The position numbers and the translations under genes were made by a program. From Talaromyces rugulosus (lineage: Eukaryota; Ascomycota; Eurotiomycetes; Eurotiales; Trichocomaceae), in NCBI RefSeq assembly GCF_013368755.1, contig NC_049564.1, forward strand, positions 132,001 through 196,000: DNA of 64,000 bases. The letters are read 5' to 3'. Positions 1 through 12,900 of the stretch are shown one piece after another (the stretch's first letter is position 1; every line of letters starts with the position of its first letter). Under the pieces are notes generated by a model, which was given only the letters and a program-made list of their open reading frames with translations, searched no databases and was not told the origin of the DNA.

Positions 1-480
1 ACCTACCAGGATGCCATCCTCCAGACCGGCGTTGACTTCAATGTTGATGCCGATGGAACCGCTTCCTTCGATGCATGGTACGAGTGGCTCCCCGACTACG
101 CCCATGACTTCTCGGGCATCACCATCAAGGCGGGCGACAAGATCTCGGTTTCAGTCGTGTCGAGCTCTTCAACATCCGGAACAGCCACTATTGAGAACCT
201 GACCAATGGCGACAAGGTCACCAAGGATCTTACCTCCTCCTCCGCGCTCGGTGGCCAGAACGCCGAGTGGATCGTCGAGGATTTCGAGTCTGGAGGCAGC
301 TTGGTCAATCTGGACAACTTTGGCACCGTGACATTCACCGAGGCCACGGCTGGTGTGTCTGATGGAAGTTCGGTCGGAACTGATGGTGCTGATATCATTG
401 ACATCAAGCAGAACGACAAGGTTTTGACTTCGGTGTCGATTCCCAGCTCTTCCGAGGTTGTTGTCACATACAGCGGATAG
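1..480 (+). CDS. Eqolisin-type (glutamic, G1/A4) acid peptidase, C-terminal part
   Basis: This is the 3' part of a gene that begins left of the window; frame 1 is open from base 1 to the TAG at 478-480. The protein matches the mature domain of aspergillopepsin II/scytalidoglutamic peptidase: an ILQTGVDF strand, the AWYEWLPDY segment, GTATIEN, and AEWIVEDFE, whose first Glu corresponds to the family's catalytic Glu. The catalytic Gln lies upstream and is not visible. The family consists of secreted, acid-active endopeptidases. The C-terminus ends in a Ser/Val-rich beta strand (SSEVVVTYSG), as usual for the family. The visible part has no intron. Confidence 0.9.
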   Translation, partial: TYQDAILQTGVDFNVDADGTASFDAWYEWLPDYAHDFSGITIKAGDKISVSVVSSSSTSGTATIENLTNGDKVTKDLTSSSALGGQNAEWIVEDFESGGSLVNLDNFGTVTFTEATAGVSDGSSVGTDGADIIDIKQNDKVLTSVSIPSSSEVVVTYSG

Positions 481-736
481 AGGACTAAGTCGAATGAACA
501 CCCGGCGACCAGGCAGCTACATAACATAGAATTCTTAGGTATACAAATGGTCGAGTTCAATGTTAGTTTGGATGAGAAGAGTGACCTACGGGGAAATCGG
601 TTAGATGCGACAAATATATAAATTGAGATGAGTTGGAGTGAATGAAATGCTTTACCATTGAATAGTAGATGCTCTCTTATTCGCAGCAATATCATTAATC
701 GTATATACAGTAGCCTAACCAGAATATTTTACCCAA

Positions 737-2039
737 TCATGTATCGTCTCTCGGATCCAGGCTACGGTTATCCGCCTGTGTGGCCGCAGTGGATCGTAAA
801 GCCGTTGATGAACTCATTCCTGGCGGTAAATTTCCGAGATTCACTCTACCATCATGTTTATTATCATTATTTTCATCCTCCACATCAAGGTCTCCTGCTT
901 GAGCTCCTTTTCGACTCGCTTGTCTGCTGTTGAAAAATCTATTACTCGATGACTCCCTTGTATTGTTTTGACTAGCCAGTCGAGCACCTCGCCAGAACCC
1001 GTAGATCACTGGTGCGTTGGCCACAATGGCGGCTGCAAGTAGTTCCGTCGACGCCCAGGTGGTACGATTTACTTGGGCGGTCGAGTTGTTGGCGTTCTGG
1101 GGCAGTCGGATAATGGTAATGGCGACGATGAAGAAGCCGAGAGCGAAAAGACAGGAGAGTTGGAGTTTTCTAGGAGTAAAGTTTAGTTGAGATGGATCCT
1201 ACCAGAAGCGAAAGAGAAACATCGGCCCTCTTTTTTGGGGAAAGCGAAACTCACTGCAAAAGAGATCTCTTTACTAAGATCAAAACTGGGATCGGCAACA
1301 CTATCAACATGACATCGGTCACAATATTCAGGATCCCTAAAGAGATAGCATCAGCAAGTACTTAGTCGTTCACCATCCAATCTCGCTTACCCAGGGTGAT
1401 AAGCTGCACCTGAGCTTGACAGCAGCTTCCTATCCGACCAGTCAACGGGAAAATTCCTTCCCACCAGAAAGAAAGTTTCAAACCAACGAACCTGGGTCAG
1501 GCACTACCATCCAGTAATGGTCGAATGGGTGGCATTCGGTAAATGTCACCGTCTGTACAGTGACATATGTCGCAGCGAAGACACCACCATAGGCCCACAG
1601 GGTGGTTTTTTCCCAGGGCAGATGATGGATGAGACGGCGGTATGTGTCGAGGAGAACCAATTTTTGTAGCCAGAGACTAGAATCTCAGTCAATAAGATGG
1701 GGAGACAGACGAGGCATCCCAAACCCACTAGCTGTTGTAAACCACGCGGTCGAGGAGAATAAGTTTGCTTCCAGTCTCGCGGTGGTAAATTTCCTGGGGT
1801 GAGAAGTGATGCGATTGACGATAGGCGACAGGCATATTGTTCGTGCCCCAGATCAGAACCACATGGATGATCGGGAGTCGCACGAGAACACAGAACAGGG
1901 CTCCAACGGCAAAATAGTCACCGAGCGTGTATTTGTAGCGTGTGTAGCTTTTGATCGCAAGCCGCAGCGTTATCAGAGCGATTGCGACTACGCTGAACAC
2001 CCAATGGATGGCCAACGTCGTAGAATTATCCATGCCCAT
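737..2039 (-). CDS. Fungal rhodopsin-domain (PTH11-like) integral membrane protein
   Basis: Five exons on the minus strand: 2039-1729, 1676-1492, 1429-1391, 1336-1255 and 1169-737. Phases agree and give 349 residues. The protein has seven predicted helices and family landmarks: an Arg-rich loop after helix 1, then LGDYF, a LDTYRRLIHHLPWEKTTLW segment, the extracellular ECHPFDHYW and PDPGSCCQAQ cysteines, and GILNIVTDVMLIVLPIPV in helix 5. The last helix ends in FWRGAR and is followed by a hydrophilic tail of about 95 residues. The start is the first in-frame ATG; an upstream in-frame stop lies just before. The family is large and mostly of unknown function, and some PTH11-type members sense surfaces. 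It is divergently oriented to the secreted hydrolase at 2953. No ligand can be assigned. Confidence 0.85.
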
Positions 2040-2952
2040 GCCGTTGGTCAAAATGAAGGGTAAAACGAGAAATCGGTAGCGAATTCGATAACTAGATATC
2101 TAGTGGTAAAAGAGACCATGAACATGATATTCATCTCTGTCGAACCAGGAAAACGCGATTATCGGCCCTGGTCTAGTAAGTCACAAAGTGATTGAGAGCA
2201 GTGACTTTGAAGCGATTGATCTGCTAGCCTCGTCGCCATCCAAATAGTACGACTAAAATGGATGGTATTGGCTATTTCAAAGTAGCCGGACGATCGAGCA
2301 GCATCGACTGGTGTCGCTGGCTGCAAATTCAACAGTGCCACAGTATCTTCGTCGTCGGCGATGAGCAAATTTTGTCCCCCGAAATCAACCCCGTATTCCG
2401 GAGGGCCGGGATTTATTTTTAGTTACGTATCGAGTAATATCAATGATGATCGCGCGCTTTGACGCTGCGAACGGCATAGACTGTGGGCCAAGGGAAGAAG
2501 AAACGGAGAAAAAGGCGCGATTGGATGGAGGGAAGAAGAAAAGAGGTTAGTCCTTCAGTTTGCATCTCGATTTGAGGCCCGCAACAATCATAGTTCCTCG
2601 ATCATTATTACTAGTACATACTGTCGATTGCACATCGTGGGTGACATGGCGGAGCACAGCCCGGGGTGGGACACTCGCAGCCCAATCACAGTCATTACTA
2701 GCAGTTTAAATCCCTACGTATTAGGATTGGGATTATCGCTTACGGGAGTTTGCTATTACTTGTGGTTATCATGGTTCGGCCATGTTCCGAGAGACGAGAC
2801 CTGCTTCGGCGTTTTTCCGAACAAGCACAGCTATTATTGTTAGCAGTGGAATAATAATCCACCTCGATTTTCTTTGCTTTTCCAAATAGTACCTGTTTCT
2901 GGATGAAGCTTCACTGTCCTTGAGCTTGGCGCTCATCTGTTTGTTTTACACG
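2040..2952. promoter_or_regulatory. Shared intergenic region between divergent genes
   Basis: About 0.9 kb separates the start of the rhodopsin-like gene (minus) from the start of the alpha/beta hydrolase (plus). I see no convincing coding sequence, only short unconserved open frames. It should contain both promoters. No specific site was identified with confidence. Confidence 0.5.
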
Positions 2953-4205
2953 ATGCTTTGGATGCGCCGCGTACTCGGCCTGTCATGCATACTCAACGGC
3001 GTGCTGGCTGCGTTTTCCACCAACGAAGACCCCTACCAGCGCAGCTACGCCTACTTTGGTGGCCAGTATGTTGACGACGGCTCTGGCCAGCACATCTTCA
3101 CCGACCAGATGTATGTTGAGCTTCTAACCCCGGTCGGCATTGCGCTCAAGCCTCATCCAATTGTGTTTATACACGGCCAGGCACAGACGGGCACGGTATG
3201 ATTGATTGGATTTCTTTAGTCTACCCTTTTGCATGCACCCAGCACATGAGATGTCACTGGTTTGGAAAAAGAAATAGGACCTCACGCTGTCGCTGCTCTC
3301 TATTTCTCAACAAAACTGCCACTGACCCGCTGTAGAATTGGCTCAACAAACCCGACGGAAGCAAAGGGTGGGCTTCATATTTTCTGTCTCAGGGGTACGA
3401 GTGCTATCTGGTCGACCAGACCTTTCGAGGACGCAGTCCTTGGCTCCCTGCCAATGGAACACTGAGCACATACAGCGCCGAGGTGTTGCAGCAACGCTTC
3501 ACCGCGCCTCAGTGGTACAATCTTTGGCCACAGGCCAAACTGCACACCCAGTGGCCGGGCGCCGGAGTCATGGGTGACGAAGTCTTCGACACTTACTACT
3601 CCTCGACCGTACAGTTCATAAGCTCAGCTACCGGTCAACAGTCCACCGTCCAGGCTGCTGGTGCCCAACTCCTCGACACAATCGGGAAGCCGGTCATCCT
3701 GCTGTCGCATTCCCAGGGCGGACTGATGCCATGGCTGATCGCCGACGTCCGTAACGAACTGGTCCATTCTATCGTCTCGCTTGAGCCGACCGGCCCTCCC
3801 TTCCAAGAGGCCATCTTCAGCAACCAGTCTGCCCGGGCTTGGGGCCTGACCGATGTTCCACTCACTTATTCCCCGCCTGTGACAGACCCAGCCACGGATC
3901 TTGTTCGCCAAACTATTCCATCGAACTCGTCCACTGTCTCCCCATGTATTATTCAGGCCAACGATCCCCCTCCACGTCAGCTGGTGAATCTTCAGGACAT
4001 TCCCGTCTTGCTTGTCACCACCGAGGCATCCTATCACGTCCCATATGACTGGTGTACCGTCAAATATTTGAGGCAGGCCGGTGTATCCACCGAGCATCTC
4101 CAACTTCCAGACATTGGTATCCATGGCAATGCGCACATGGTATTTATGGAAAAGAATAGTGATGAAGTCGCCGCCGCTCTCCAGAAATGGATTGAAAAGA
4201 ATTAG
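2953..4205 (+). CDS. Secreted alpha/beta hydrolase (esterase/lipase-like)
   Basis: Two exons, 2953-3195 and 3336-4205, encode 370 residues. The N-terminus is a signal peptide ending near NGVLA; a second ATG at 2962 would also keep it. [12 protein letters not shown] carries the HG oxyanion-hole motif. The nucleophile elbow is SHSQGG (Ser about 207), and the likely catalytic His is in HGNAHMVF (about 348). The acid residue is not certain; E or D in the [10 protein letters not shown] segment is plausible. Several N-x-S/T sites fit secretion. The protein resembles fungal secreted hydrolases often annotated as lipases or esterases, but no substrate can be read from sequence. The intron has a GTATGA donor and a TGTAG acceptor. 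Confidence 0.85.
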
Positions 4206-4965
4206 AATTGTGCTATAACCTTGTGTATGGCGAGACTTGGGATAGACCATCCTGTCTTTATGTCCTGTATGCCTACATCTTCTTATCTTATGGATTCCTC
4301 GCTGGCTTGAACCCTATTCCTAGAAACGCATGAATTAAAACGATCGTGGTGGTTTATTAATGAGCTAATAACATGCGTATCCCATCACTTCGTTTCTTTG
4401 ATACACATGTAATAGCTGACTGTTTCCGTTCTCAGCGCCCTAGTCCATGGGGATCTAGGTAAGGCTGCCCCCTTGCGTTGGCTTAATACTTGGTCGTATC
4501 TGGGATTGATTCGGTTGCCTCTTTTTAATATTTGGATTAGTGGGGTCTGCCTTGAGCTACGAGTGGCCGCTGTAAGAAATTCTAGGCCCGCCAGCTAAAT
4601 GAATAGCTCCCTCCATACAGCCAGCTTTGATGGATAATGGAAGATTAGATTCAAGGTAATTGAAAATGCCAAATCCCTAGTGGCACGAGGCATCGACCAA
4701 GATATTTTGGACACAGAAGTCAAAAAGCTGTTGGTATAGCCCGAAAACTCCAATTCCACGATTCGCTGGATTCTTTACGGATGGAAGGATAATTTTATGT
4801 TTATGCGCAACAACAAATGAAACCTTTTAACATCCAAATCAAAATTTGATTTTATCATTCTAATTCTCTCCAAGGTTCCCACTGGTAAGGACTATGAGTA
4901 AAGGGTCGTTCAATGACATGAGAAAGTCCGAAGTATATCATGTATAAATACATTCTATTACGAAA
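4206..4965. other. Intergenic, tail-to-tail
   Basis: This 760 bp stretch lies between the 3' ends of the hydrolase (plus) and the aspartic peptidase (minus). It is AT-rich and should hold both 3' UTRs. I see no gene in it. Confidence 0.5.
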
Positions 4966-6252
4966 TCACTGGTCTTTGTTTGCAACTCCAAGTCGATTAT
5001 TTCCCCAGTCGAAGATCACGAACCACTTTTCAATCCAAGCCTGTCCCCATAGCGTATCGTCGCCATCTGCTATAGCCAACATAGTCGCACAGAGGCCACT
5101 GCCGTCGTCTGCGGCCTTAGAAAACAGACCGTCGCTAGGAATTCCGACCTTGCTGCCATCTGCCAACTGGATCACGAAGTCGGGCAGTGTTTGGTTGCAG
5201 GGGTAGAGGTAATTGCTCCAACCATCATTCCATTGCGAATTAGGGACTTGGCTCCAATAGAGATCTGCAATGTCTCGGCTGATACTACCGCCGCCAGTTC
5301 CAGTATCAAAAACAACCTGGAATTGATGAGATTTGAAAGCACTATCGTCATACCCTGCCCCAATGCCCTGGATTTCCACAGTCCAAAGACCATTCGTTGT
5401 AGTGATGTTGCCGTAGGCAATGTCTCCTGTGTACTTGGAGGTGTCTATGTAACCAAAGTCGAATTGACCAGTGTTGTTGGCGGCCTGGAAGTCGACAGTC
5501 CACAGAGGTTCTATAAAACATTATATCAGTCAATTGTCACTCTTGGGGGGACAAAGAAAGGGACAAAGAAATTAGAGCGTTTACGGTCAAGATCGGGTAG
5601 AATGTGCTGGAAGAAGGACGGCAGCCTCTCGGGTTCAGTAGACATGCCACCATGATCTACGTTTAGTCCCAAATTTCCAGACCGAACGCCATTAGATGGG
5701 GACGTGTTGTTGGTCTGCACCATGATCGGCATCCCCTCATACGCTAGCTGACCAACGGTGAAAATGTCAGTATATACAACGCCGTTATCGCAATATCCAC
5801 TCCCAAAACACTCGGAGTACGAATATCCGTCCATAATCTCAGCGGTGCTTGAATTTTGGGGGTTATATAGAGGAATGTCTCCCTGTTGGGAGGACGGCTC
5901 CAGAGTCGACTCGATAGACAGATTGGGGGCGCCACTGTCAGCTAAAAAGTAGAAGCTCTGTCCAGGTGTCCCGATCCAGGCTTGTATGTACCAACTGTTG
6001 CAATAGATGTTAACTGAGTTTGGTCGAAGTACTTCCATTTTATGACAAGACCCACTTGCTGCCGACATCGACGGTACTGGTTGCCCTACTGTTAATCTGT
6101 TTATGAGGTATTTTGACAGCTGGAAAAGACGTCCTGCCGTTCTTGGGGGACTCGCCCACTAATCTCGGTTTCAACTGCGAGGAGCTGGCAGCATCCGCCA
6201 TAGCCATAGCAATGGCCAAGGCCTTCGTTAACAGGGAAACATTTCCTGGCAT
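4966..6252 (-). CDS. Pepsin-like aspartic peptidase (A1 family), atypical first motif
   Basis: Three exons: 6252-6056, 5994-5585 and 5510-4966, giving 383 residues with consistent phase. An N-terminal hydrophobic segment (about residues 6-22) acts as a signal peptide and is followed by a propeptide-like region. WYIQAWIGTPGQ leads into the first active site, which is DSGAPN (Asp about 85) instead of the usual DTGSS; the second is DTGTGGGS (Asp about 271). Both catalytic Asp residues are therefore present. A C-terminal WGQAWIEKWFVIFDWGNNRLGVA block is typical of A1 enzymes. Expected role is secreted or vacuolar proteolysis at acid pH. The first intron (donor GTGGGT after the GGCAGCAA codons) is the least certain boundary, but it restores the canonical pre-GTPGQ strand. 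Confidence 0.85.
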
Positions 6253-7957
6253 TATGAAACAGTTGACTCCTCAGATATTCTTCACCCGTTGACAGCTGAA
6301 TAGTTGTGTAATCTTTGTAGATTACTAGGTGCAGAGATTAGATCAGGGTGGAGAACTCCGTACGCATTGGGATATGGACATGGATATATATATGTTAATT
6401 AAGGCCCTCATTAAATGCTGACACTTTACTAGTAATTCTCCGTATGTTTAAATAAAGTTACGTCGTAGTCCTAGGTATCATTGTCACGGTCGACTAAACA
6501 TTGAGGGGAGCAAATCCGCTAGCTAGGTGTATTTATAACAACCGCTAAAAAATTAATAAGACATCGAGCATGCGAATTCCCCATCCTAGGCTTAATTCAA
6601 AAGTCAAATTCGTTTGATCATTGGACGTATGGAATGTGGCTTGGGCGAGGATCGCGGCTGAGGCAATGATTTGCAGATTGAATACATTTTAGCCCCCGCT
6701 AACATCCTTGGTATGGAGCGGGATCGCATACTAAATCCCAAAGGCCGAGTTAATTAATGGACGGGGGCCGCAGGGGATGTTGAACCCACCTCATGACGAC
6801 GATTATCGTTTGGAGAGGAATAATAATAAAATTTCGATGTTAGCAAGCGTCCACTACAGCCTATTTCAGTGCTTATAGTCTGCTAGGCGGTTCTGTAAAT
6901 TGTTTAACAAACAAATGTCGCGTAAGCCCGCTACTGAAAAAAAGGGCGAATAAAGATGATCCCAATAAGGGCAATAAGTGTGGATAAAAATTGTCAACTA
7001 TCAACTATATCGTGATTTATTTCAAGTGAAACGGGGGTACATAAATGGATAGACAGATGAAAACTATCGTCAGATGGTCAAATATTCTGGAAGTTGAGAT
7101 CATCGTTGAATTTTGTTTGGTTTCGGGAAATCGAGAAAATGGGACCGATCCTCACTAGCGATAAACGTGCCATGGAGGAATATTTTTCTGCTTTGGTTTG
7201 GTTAGAGTCAATGCTACCTTAGTGCCACGATGATGAGAAAATTATTCTACCCCCTTTGTGAGAAAAAGGGCCGGAGAAAAGTTTTGGGCGATTAGATACT
7301 TGCCGAATGAGTCACCTGAAACATCGAGTAGTTATCCTTTGTCCTCGGAAATTACAGTCCATCGGATCTTATTGGCAGATTTCGTAAGCCTGGGTGTATC
7401 GGGTGTATCATGAGCATCCGCCGTATTAGATCTACGATTAACGTGCTGTTAGAATGTTAAAAAATGCTATTTTATAGCTTCAGTCTATACAAAATCATAC
7501 AACGTCATGGTATTCTCGTCCTTTGCGATCCAACAAAAGCAGAATGATAGTGCAAACAGGAAACTCCTAAGAATGGGTCAGTATAATAACCGAGCACTGC
7601 AATTACCTAGGGGTAGTCTGAAACAAGCCACATGGTGAATACTGTTTCTGATTCACAAAAAAAGTCGAAAAGCGGGAGCATCTGCATTGTCTTGGATTGC
7701 GTGTATGCAAGTAAAGCAGATTCTAGACTTCGGGTCTATCACTAGTCGCTTAAATTATTGGTTGTATTCATAAGAGTTTGTACTTCGATATAAACTTCCA
7801 GGTGTCCTACGTGTAAGTACACCCTAGGTATATATTCCACCTCTACATATCGTATCCTCAACATTGAAGTGCTATCAATCAATTTAATAGTGATACATTT
7901 AGTCGTATTATTTACCACGATTGAATTTGCTTTATCTTATTTTATTTTAATTTCACA
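6253..7957. other. AT-rich gene-poor region
   Basis: This 1.7 kb lies between the aspartic peptidase start and a small secreted protein gene. It has short homopolymers and no open frame with coding character on either strand. It may include the promoters of both flanking genes. No transposon ends or tandem repeats were recognised. Confidence 0.45.
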
Positions 7958-8317
7958 ATGCCATACTTTACCTGGGCTATCCTGCTGTGGACCTTGCTTC
8001 CTGGAAGTTATGCTCTCAATATGAACATAATACGACAGCAACCCCCGCCGTCGCCCATGCCTACTCCTGCGCCTACGTCTACATCCACAACATCGTACAG
8101 CCTAAGCGCCATTACCTGTTCTAATATTACGTCGTGCTTGGGACAATACCATTTGCAAATTGCGACGGTGTGGGGACCGCTTCGAACTCCCAACAATGAT
8201 ACAAGCCTTCTTCAAAAGATTGCCAGTTCCATTGATTCCCTGGAAGCCAAATGGATGAGTGAATCTGAGAATAACAATTCAACAAAAACAGGAATAAACC
8301 CAACTTCGACCACCTGA
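7958..8317 (+). CDS. Small secreted protein, Pro/Thr-rich, unassigned
   Basis: A single-exon frame of 119 residues. The first 20 or so residues form a clear signal peptide (hydrophobic stretch ending in GSYA-L). Then comes a Pro/Thr/Ser-rich stretch of PTP-type repeats and a domain with two cysteines in CSNITSC and several N-glycosylation sequons. I do not recognise a family. It stands alone between two AT-rich gene-poor stretches. The size, signal and paired Cys fit a small secreted effector-like or wall-associated protein, but that is inference. An in-frame TGA ends it at 8317, and a further 3' exon cannot be excluded. Confidence 0.55.
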   Translation: MPYFTWAILLWTLLPGSYALNMNIIRQQPPPSPMPTPAPTSTSTTSYSLSAITCSNITSCLGQYHLQIATVWGPLRTPNNDTSLLQKIASSIDSLEAKWMSESENNNSTKTGINPTSTT

Positions 8318-9995
8318 GGCTCCAGGCAGACTACGCAGGCTCCAGAAATGAGACAAAAGTTGGCGCACAAACATGCACTTCTTCTTGGGTAATATACGGC
8401 ACGGTTTTTTTCAGTCCTGAAGCCTTGAGATAAAAAGAAGGGGTTTGGCTACTCCTTTTCAAATGTTTCCTGTCTCCTTCTTCTATTATCTGGTTGAGAC
8501 AGGCTCAGCCCCGGTGGTCGTGCTGTGTGATCGTCGAGAAGATCGATCCAATGGATTCGATTCTAACACTTCGCGGTCCCGGCATAGCCGAATAGCCGAA
8601 TCATGTGTATTAATAATGATTTAGCCTTGTAGCTCATGTTTCCGAGTTAAGCGAACCATTTTCCAAATGCTATGCCTTGTTATTAGATCCTAACGCCATC
8701 CGGCATCCTTGACCACTGCCCGGATCGATAGTTAGCCCTAACTAGTAACAGCTCGCCACTACTGCAGCGATCCCTTTCTCCTCTTTCGCGAGGGCCGGAC
8801 GAGGCTAGCTGAGCGTGCTCTCGATTAACACGTATCCGATGCGCTTGATTGAGCTGTCGAAATTGTAGCGTCAATAGTTTAGTCTATGGATGTGTGGGGG
8901 AAATCTAGACCCTATAGTAGCGGCCTACTTCAGCTCGCTGTCACACTGCCTAGCTGGCAAATGCACCGCCAAAGGCCAGTTCTAGGTCCCTCTATTCGGC
9001 TGGCATTGCCCTGGTAATCCCATTGGAGCTGCATTTTGATGCGGGATGTCAATAATAATGCATAATATAGTTTGTGTAACTCGCATCCTACCGGATTTAG
9101 CTCAGCTGTCAGCTCGCCACCGCGGCCGACTGGGCTCTGATAGGCCATCTCGGAAACTTGTGCAGCCGTCTTAAACAAACCGATAATTGAACGAACCATT
9201 GGTTCGATCAGGAATCAGGCCAGCTCGGCGAGTTCACTTAAATAATCCGGTTGATAATTGCAAGGGTTATAGCATTCATCGTCTTTGGCTACGCTTCATC
9301 CATGGGCATACAGTGCGTTATTACCGTCCAATCACCGCTACACTTTGCCACAGCTCTCATGCCATTCTGTAGTTGTTATGCTACTACTATCGGCGAAATA
9401 ACTTGATGACTACCTCTAAGTCCGAAGGAATTGCCAAGTATGGCACATTGACCCATGCAGACTGTGTGCTTGGATCGGTGTTGGCGTCCTCTAGACCAAC
9501 CCACTGCAGACGGACCAAAAATTGGAATTGGCGACAGACTTTTCGTCTGTGTGATCCTAGTCAACAGAGACAATGTGCATGCAACACTAGGACAGGCAGT
9601 CTAGGACCCCTGCAAGTCCACACCTTCTGTATCTCACTTGTACAACTACAATTGGGCGGCTTCACCGGAAAGTATGTCCATTTTTGTCACCATTTGCACC
9701 ATTTTAAATATAAATAAGAGTATAAATTGCCGAAGATCGAAGAAACGCAATATTTCCTTAACGTAATTTCTTCCCTCCTTAATGCATGTCTTGCTTTGGG
9801 TGCTGTAGAGGACAAAGATCCAAAGGACCTACTCCTCTCCCCCCTCGACTGACACTTATAACCGCAAAAAATCCTTCTTCTACACCGAATCAGAGGCAAA
9901 CTTCTGTGAAAAACCTTACTCTTAATCACAGTTCGCATATTATCATCAGACAAAGGCATAACAATCCATCAAATTCACGGGTTCACACAAACACC
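8318..9995. other. Intergenic region upstream of the STAND gene
   Basis: This 1.68 kb has no supported gene. Several 60-115 residue open frames occur on both strands, but they lack coherent hydrophobic or motif patterns and overlap each other. The last 200 bp (from about 9786) is open in frame with the following gene, yet it is rich in Pro/Ser/Asn and looks like 5' leader. Confidence 0.45.
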
Positions 9996-12900
9996 ATGGC
10001 CCCTGGACTTCAAGTAGGGGCACCCTCTCATCCCCTATCACCAACACCAGGCACACTGGGATTGGGCCACTGGAAGCGCGTTTCTGGTGGAATGATGGAC
10101 CTCGACAGCTTTTCCAATGGTGGTCCACGCTCTGTGGCATCTCGACGAGCATCTCGAAAGACGGTCGCAGGCAACGAGTCATCAGCAATCTCAAATGTAG
10201 TGTACTCTCTAAAGCGGAGAAGTGGCGACGAGTTAGGTGCTACGGCTTCTTCGAAATTACTGAACTCCACTCATGCTACTCTCCTCGACTGGATCCGCCA
10301 TCAACGGATGAGCAAGCTGCCTCCCGAGGGAAGCAGCTACGATAAAGTCCTAGCATGGGCGCAGCTTTTCGTTGAGAGGCTGCACTCCTTCGACCTGGCC
10401 ATTGAACATTTTGCTGGTGATAGCTATTTGGCTGCGCAGCTTGCTTATGGATACTGCGCCATTTTGCTTGAGGTTAGCTTTTCTTTTTCTATCCTGCAGT
10501 TCCGCCAACATTTCTAATCTGTAATCACAATAGCTGGGGGAAGATAATGCCTCAGCTCTCAAGATATCATTCGGTTTCTTCTACAGTACTTCAATGGTCC
10601 TGGTCAACCTCTTAGAACGCACAGAACTGTTCAATGTTTCTCAGGAAATCAAGGAGCAGCTAATACTTGCTCTCGCAGACCTTGTGACCTTGGTTGCAAG
10701 TGTTGCAACTCACTTTCACAAAGCGCTGCGCAGCATTTCCAAGGCTTCTATCGCTGTCAACATTCATGGAACTTTCTCCGGACAGATTGAAAGCTTCCGG
10801 GGTCGTTGTGAAAAGATAGCAGAGGCAATGTGGCGGCATCAGTTACTCAGAGACGATTTAGATGGTGACCGAGGTGAGATGTCATCGCCATGTCTTTCCC
10901 GTAGTATTTTTGTATCTGGTGTAGAGTATAACTGCTAATCAAATCATGTATCTCTAGTATCTGAAGTCAAGACCATAAAGAACTGGCTGGCCCCAGAGGA
11001 TCGCGTCTTGGCCAATGTGGCCGAAACGACATCTCATCTGGCGCAAGACCGAGAAGAATTGACCTGCCTTTGGGTAGGGCCCTACTTGACTCGTTTCCTA
11101 AAGAGCCCGCAGTTCAAGTGCCTTTCGATAGCAGGCAAACCAGGTTCCGGAAAGACAGTACTGGCATCGGTCATTGTTGATCATCTGCAGCATCCTATCG
11201 GGGGTGTCTCTTATCAAACTTTATTCGTCCCAAACAGTAAGTTCTCTCTGTTTGGTCTATGAACCGTTTCCCCCCTAACTCTAACAACCTCCCTAGACGG
11301 CCGTGTGCCCGCAGAAAGTTCTTCCAGAGCTGTTGTCAAGGCTATATTGCGTCAATTATTTGAAAAGAGAATCGGAAACACTCACCTGTTTCAGTTATTG
11401 AGCGATGCGTATGAGCATAGCCGTCGCACCGTCACCGACGAGGACTACGACCGCATCTTATGGAGTGTCCTGGAAACAGCATTTGGGTCCCCTCTTCGCG
11501 GAGCAAAACCACTTGTTGTAATCGTCGACGGTATGGATGAGGTCGCCGGCGGAGAGGCACCACTTCTTCAAAAATTGCAGGAGGTTACTTCAAAAGCAAC
11601 TGGGCTCAAACTCATTGTTCTCGGCTCACAGGCCGCTCCAGCACGGCCTGACCAGGCGAATATACCGGTGACCCCGGACCTCATCCTCGACGATATAGCC
11701 GCTGTCGTGCGCAATATCTTTCAAAACCACAAGACTTTGATTACCATGTCTGAAGTAGAACAGGAAATTCTGGTTGATCGGATTACGCAGGCAGCCAACG
11801 GCTCATTCCTGTGGGCTAAGATTGCTGCAAGACAAGCCCGCCAGGAAGAAACCACCGAGGCGCTGCAGAAATCAGTCAACACACTGGTCGCTGCTAAATT
11901 GACCATCAACGACCTCGTCACACGGTGTTTACAGGCGCCCGACTTAACGGAAAATGCAAAGTTGATTCTAGTCTGGCTCGCAACAGCTGAACGCCCGTTG
12001 TCTCAACCAGAGCTCTCTGCTTTGCTATCTATTCAGGCTGATAAGGCTACGACGGTGGCGCAGAATATCGATATACTTCACCTACTAAAGCCAGTTAACT
12101 CATTAGTTTGCCTTGAAGACGGATATATATACCTTCGTCATGCACAAATTCGCTCCGCCATTGTGGACGTTTTTTCCAAGGGCAAACTCGTGCAGCATGT
12201 GAAGGATAGGCATACAGATCTTGTTCGTAGACTTTTGGCATACATACGATTGAGCGTCACAGAAGATCGCGAGCCTTCATTGACGCCTCTGGATTTGTTC
12301 GAGGTGGGCGATATTCTTCGCAAACACGTCCTTCTCGACTTTGCACTACGTTACTGGATGGTACATCTTCGCAAAACTGCTGTATTCATAAATGACGGCG
12401 AAAAGGCGGCAGCAAAGGAATTTGGAAAAGTGTTTCCAGTTACTACAACTTTCTTTCTTTTACAACAAACCTTCTGGGAGAACAAGGATGCACCACTGTT
12501 GTTGTCGTGGTATGCAACTGTGGTTCATCTCTGCCGCGACATTTTCACTCCCAATCATATTGCCACCTTCCAAACAACCATAACGCTGGCGCTGTTTCAT
12601 CGTCAAATTGCACACGTCTCAGAGTCGTCCCAGACAATATACGAAGCCTTGACCCTTAGCCGTAAGCTTCTTAGTGAGCACCACATTATCACTATGCAAG
12701 TGGCAAGTATATTTTTGGAGGTCACCGCGAGCAGTGTCACTAGTTCAAAGACCGAAACCATGATTAAGAGAGAAGAAGTGATGCTACTCTTGATTGAATG
12801 CTACAAGTCTCACTATGGCGCAACTTCGGAAATTATCATCTCGACGTTGACTCAACTGGCAGAGCATTATCAATTCATTAAGGAAGAGCGCAAGGCAAGG

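Noticed and set aside
9786..9995. In-frame upstream extension of the STAND gene starting at ATG 9786
   Set aside because: The 70 residues are low in complexity and look like leader; the ATG at 9996 has a far better initiation context.
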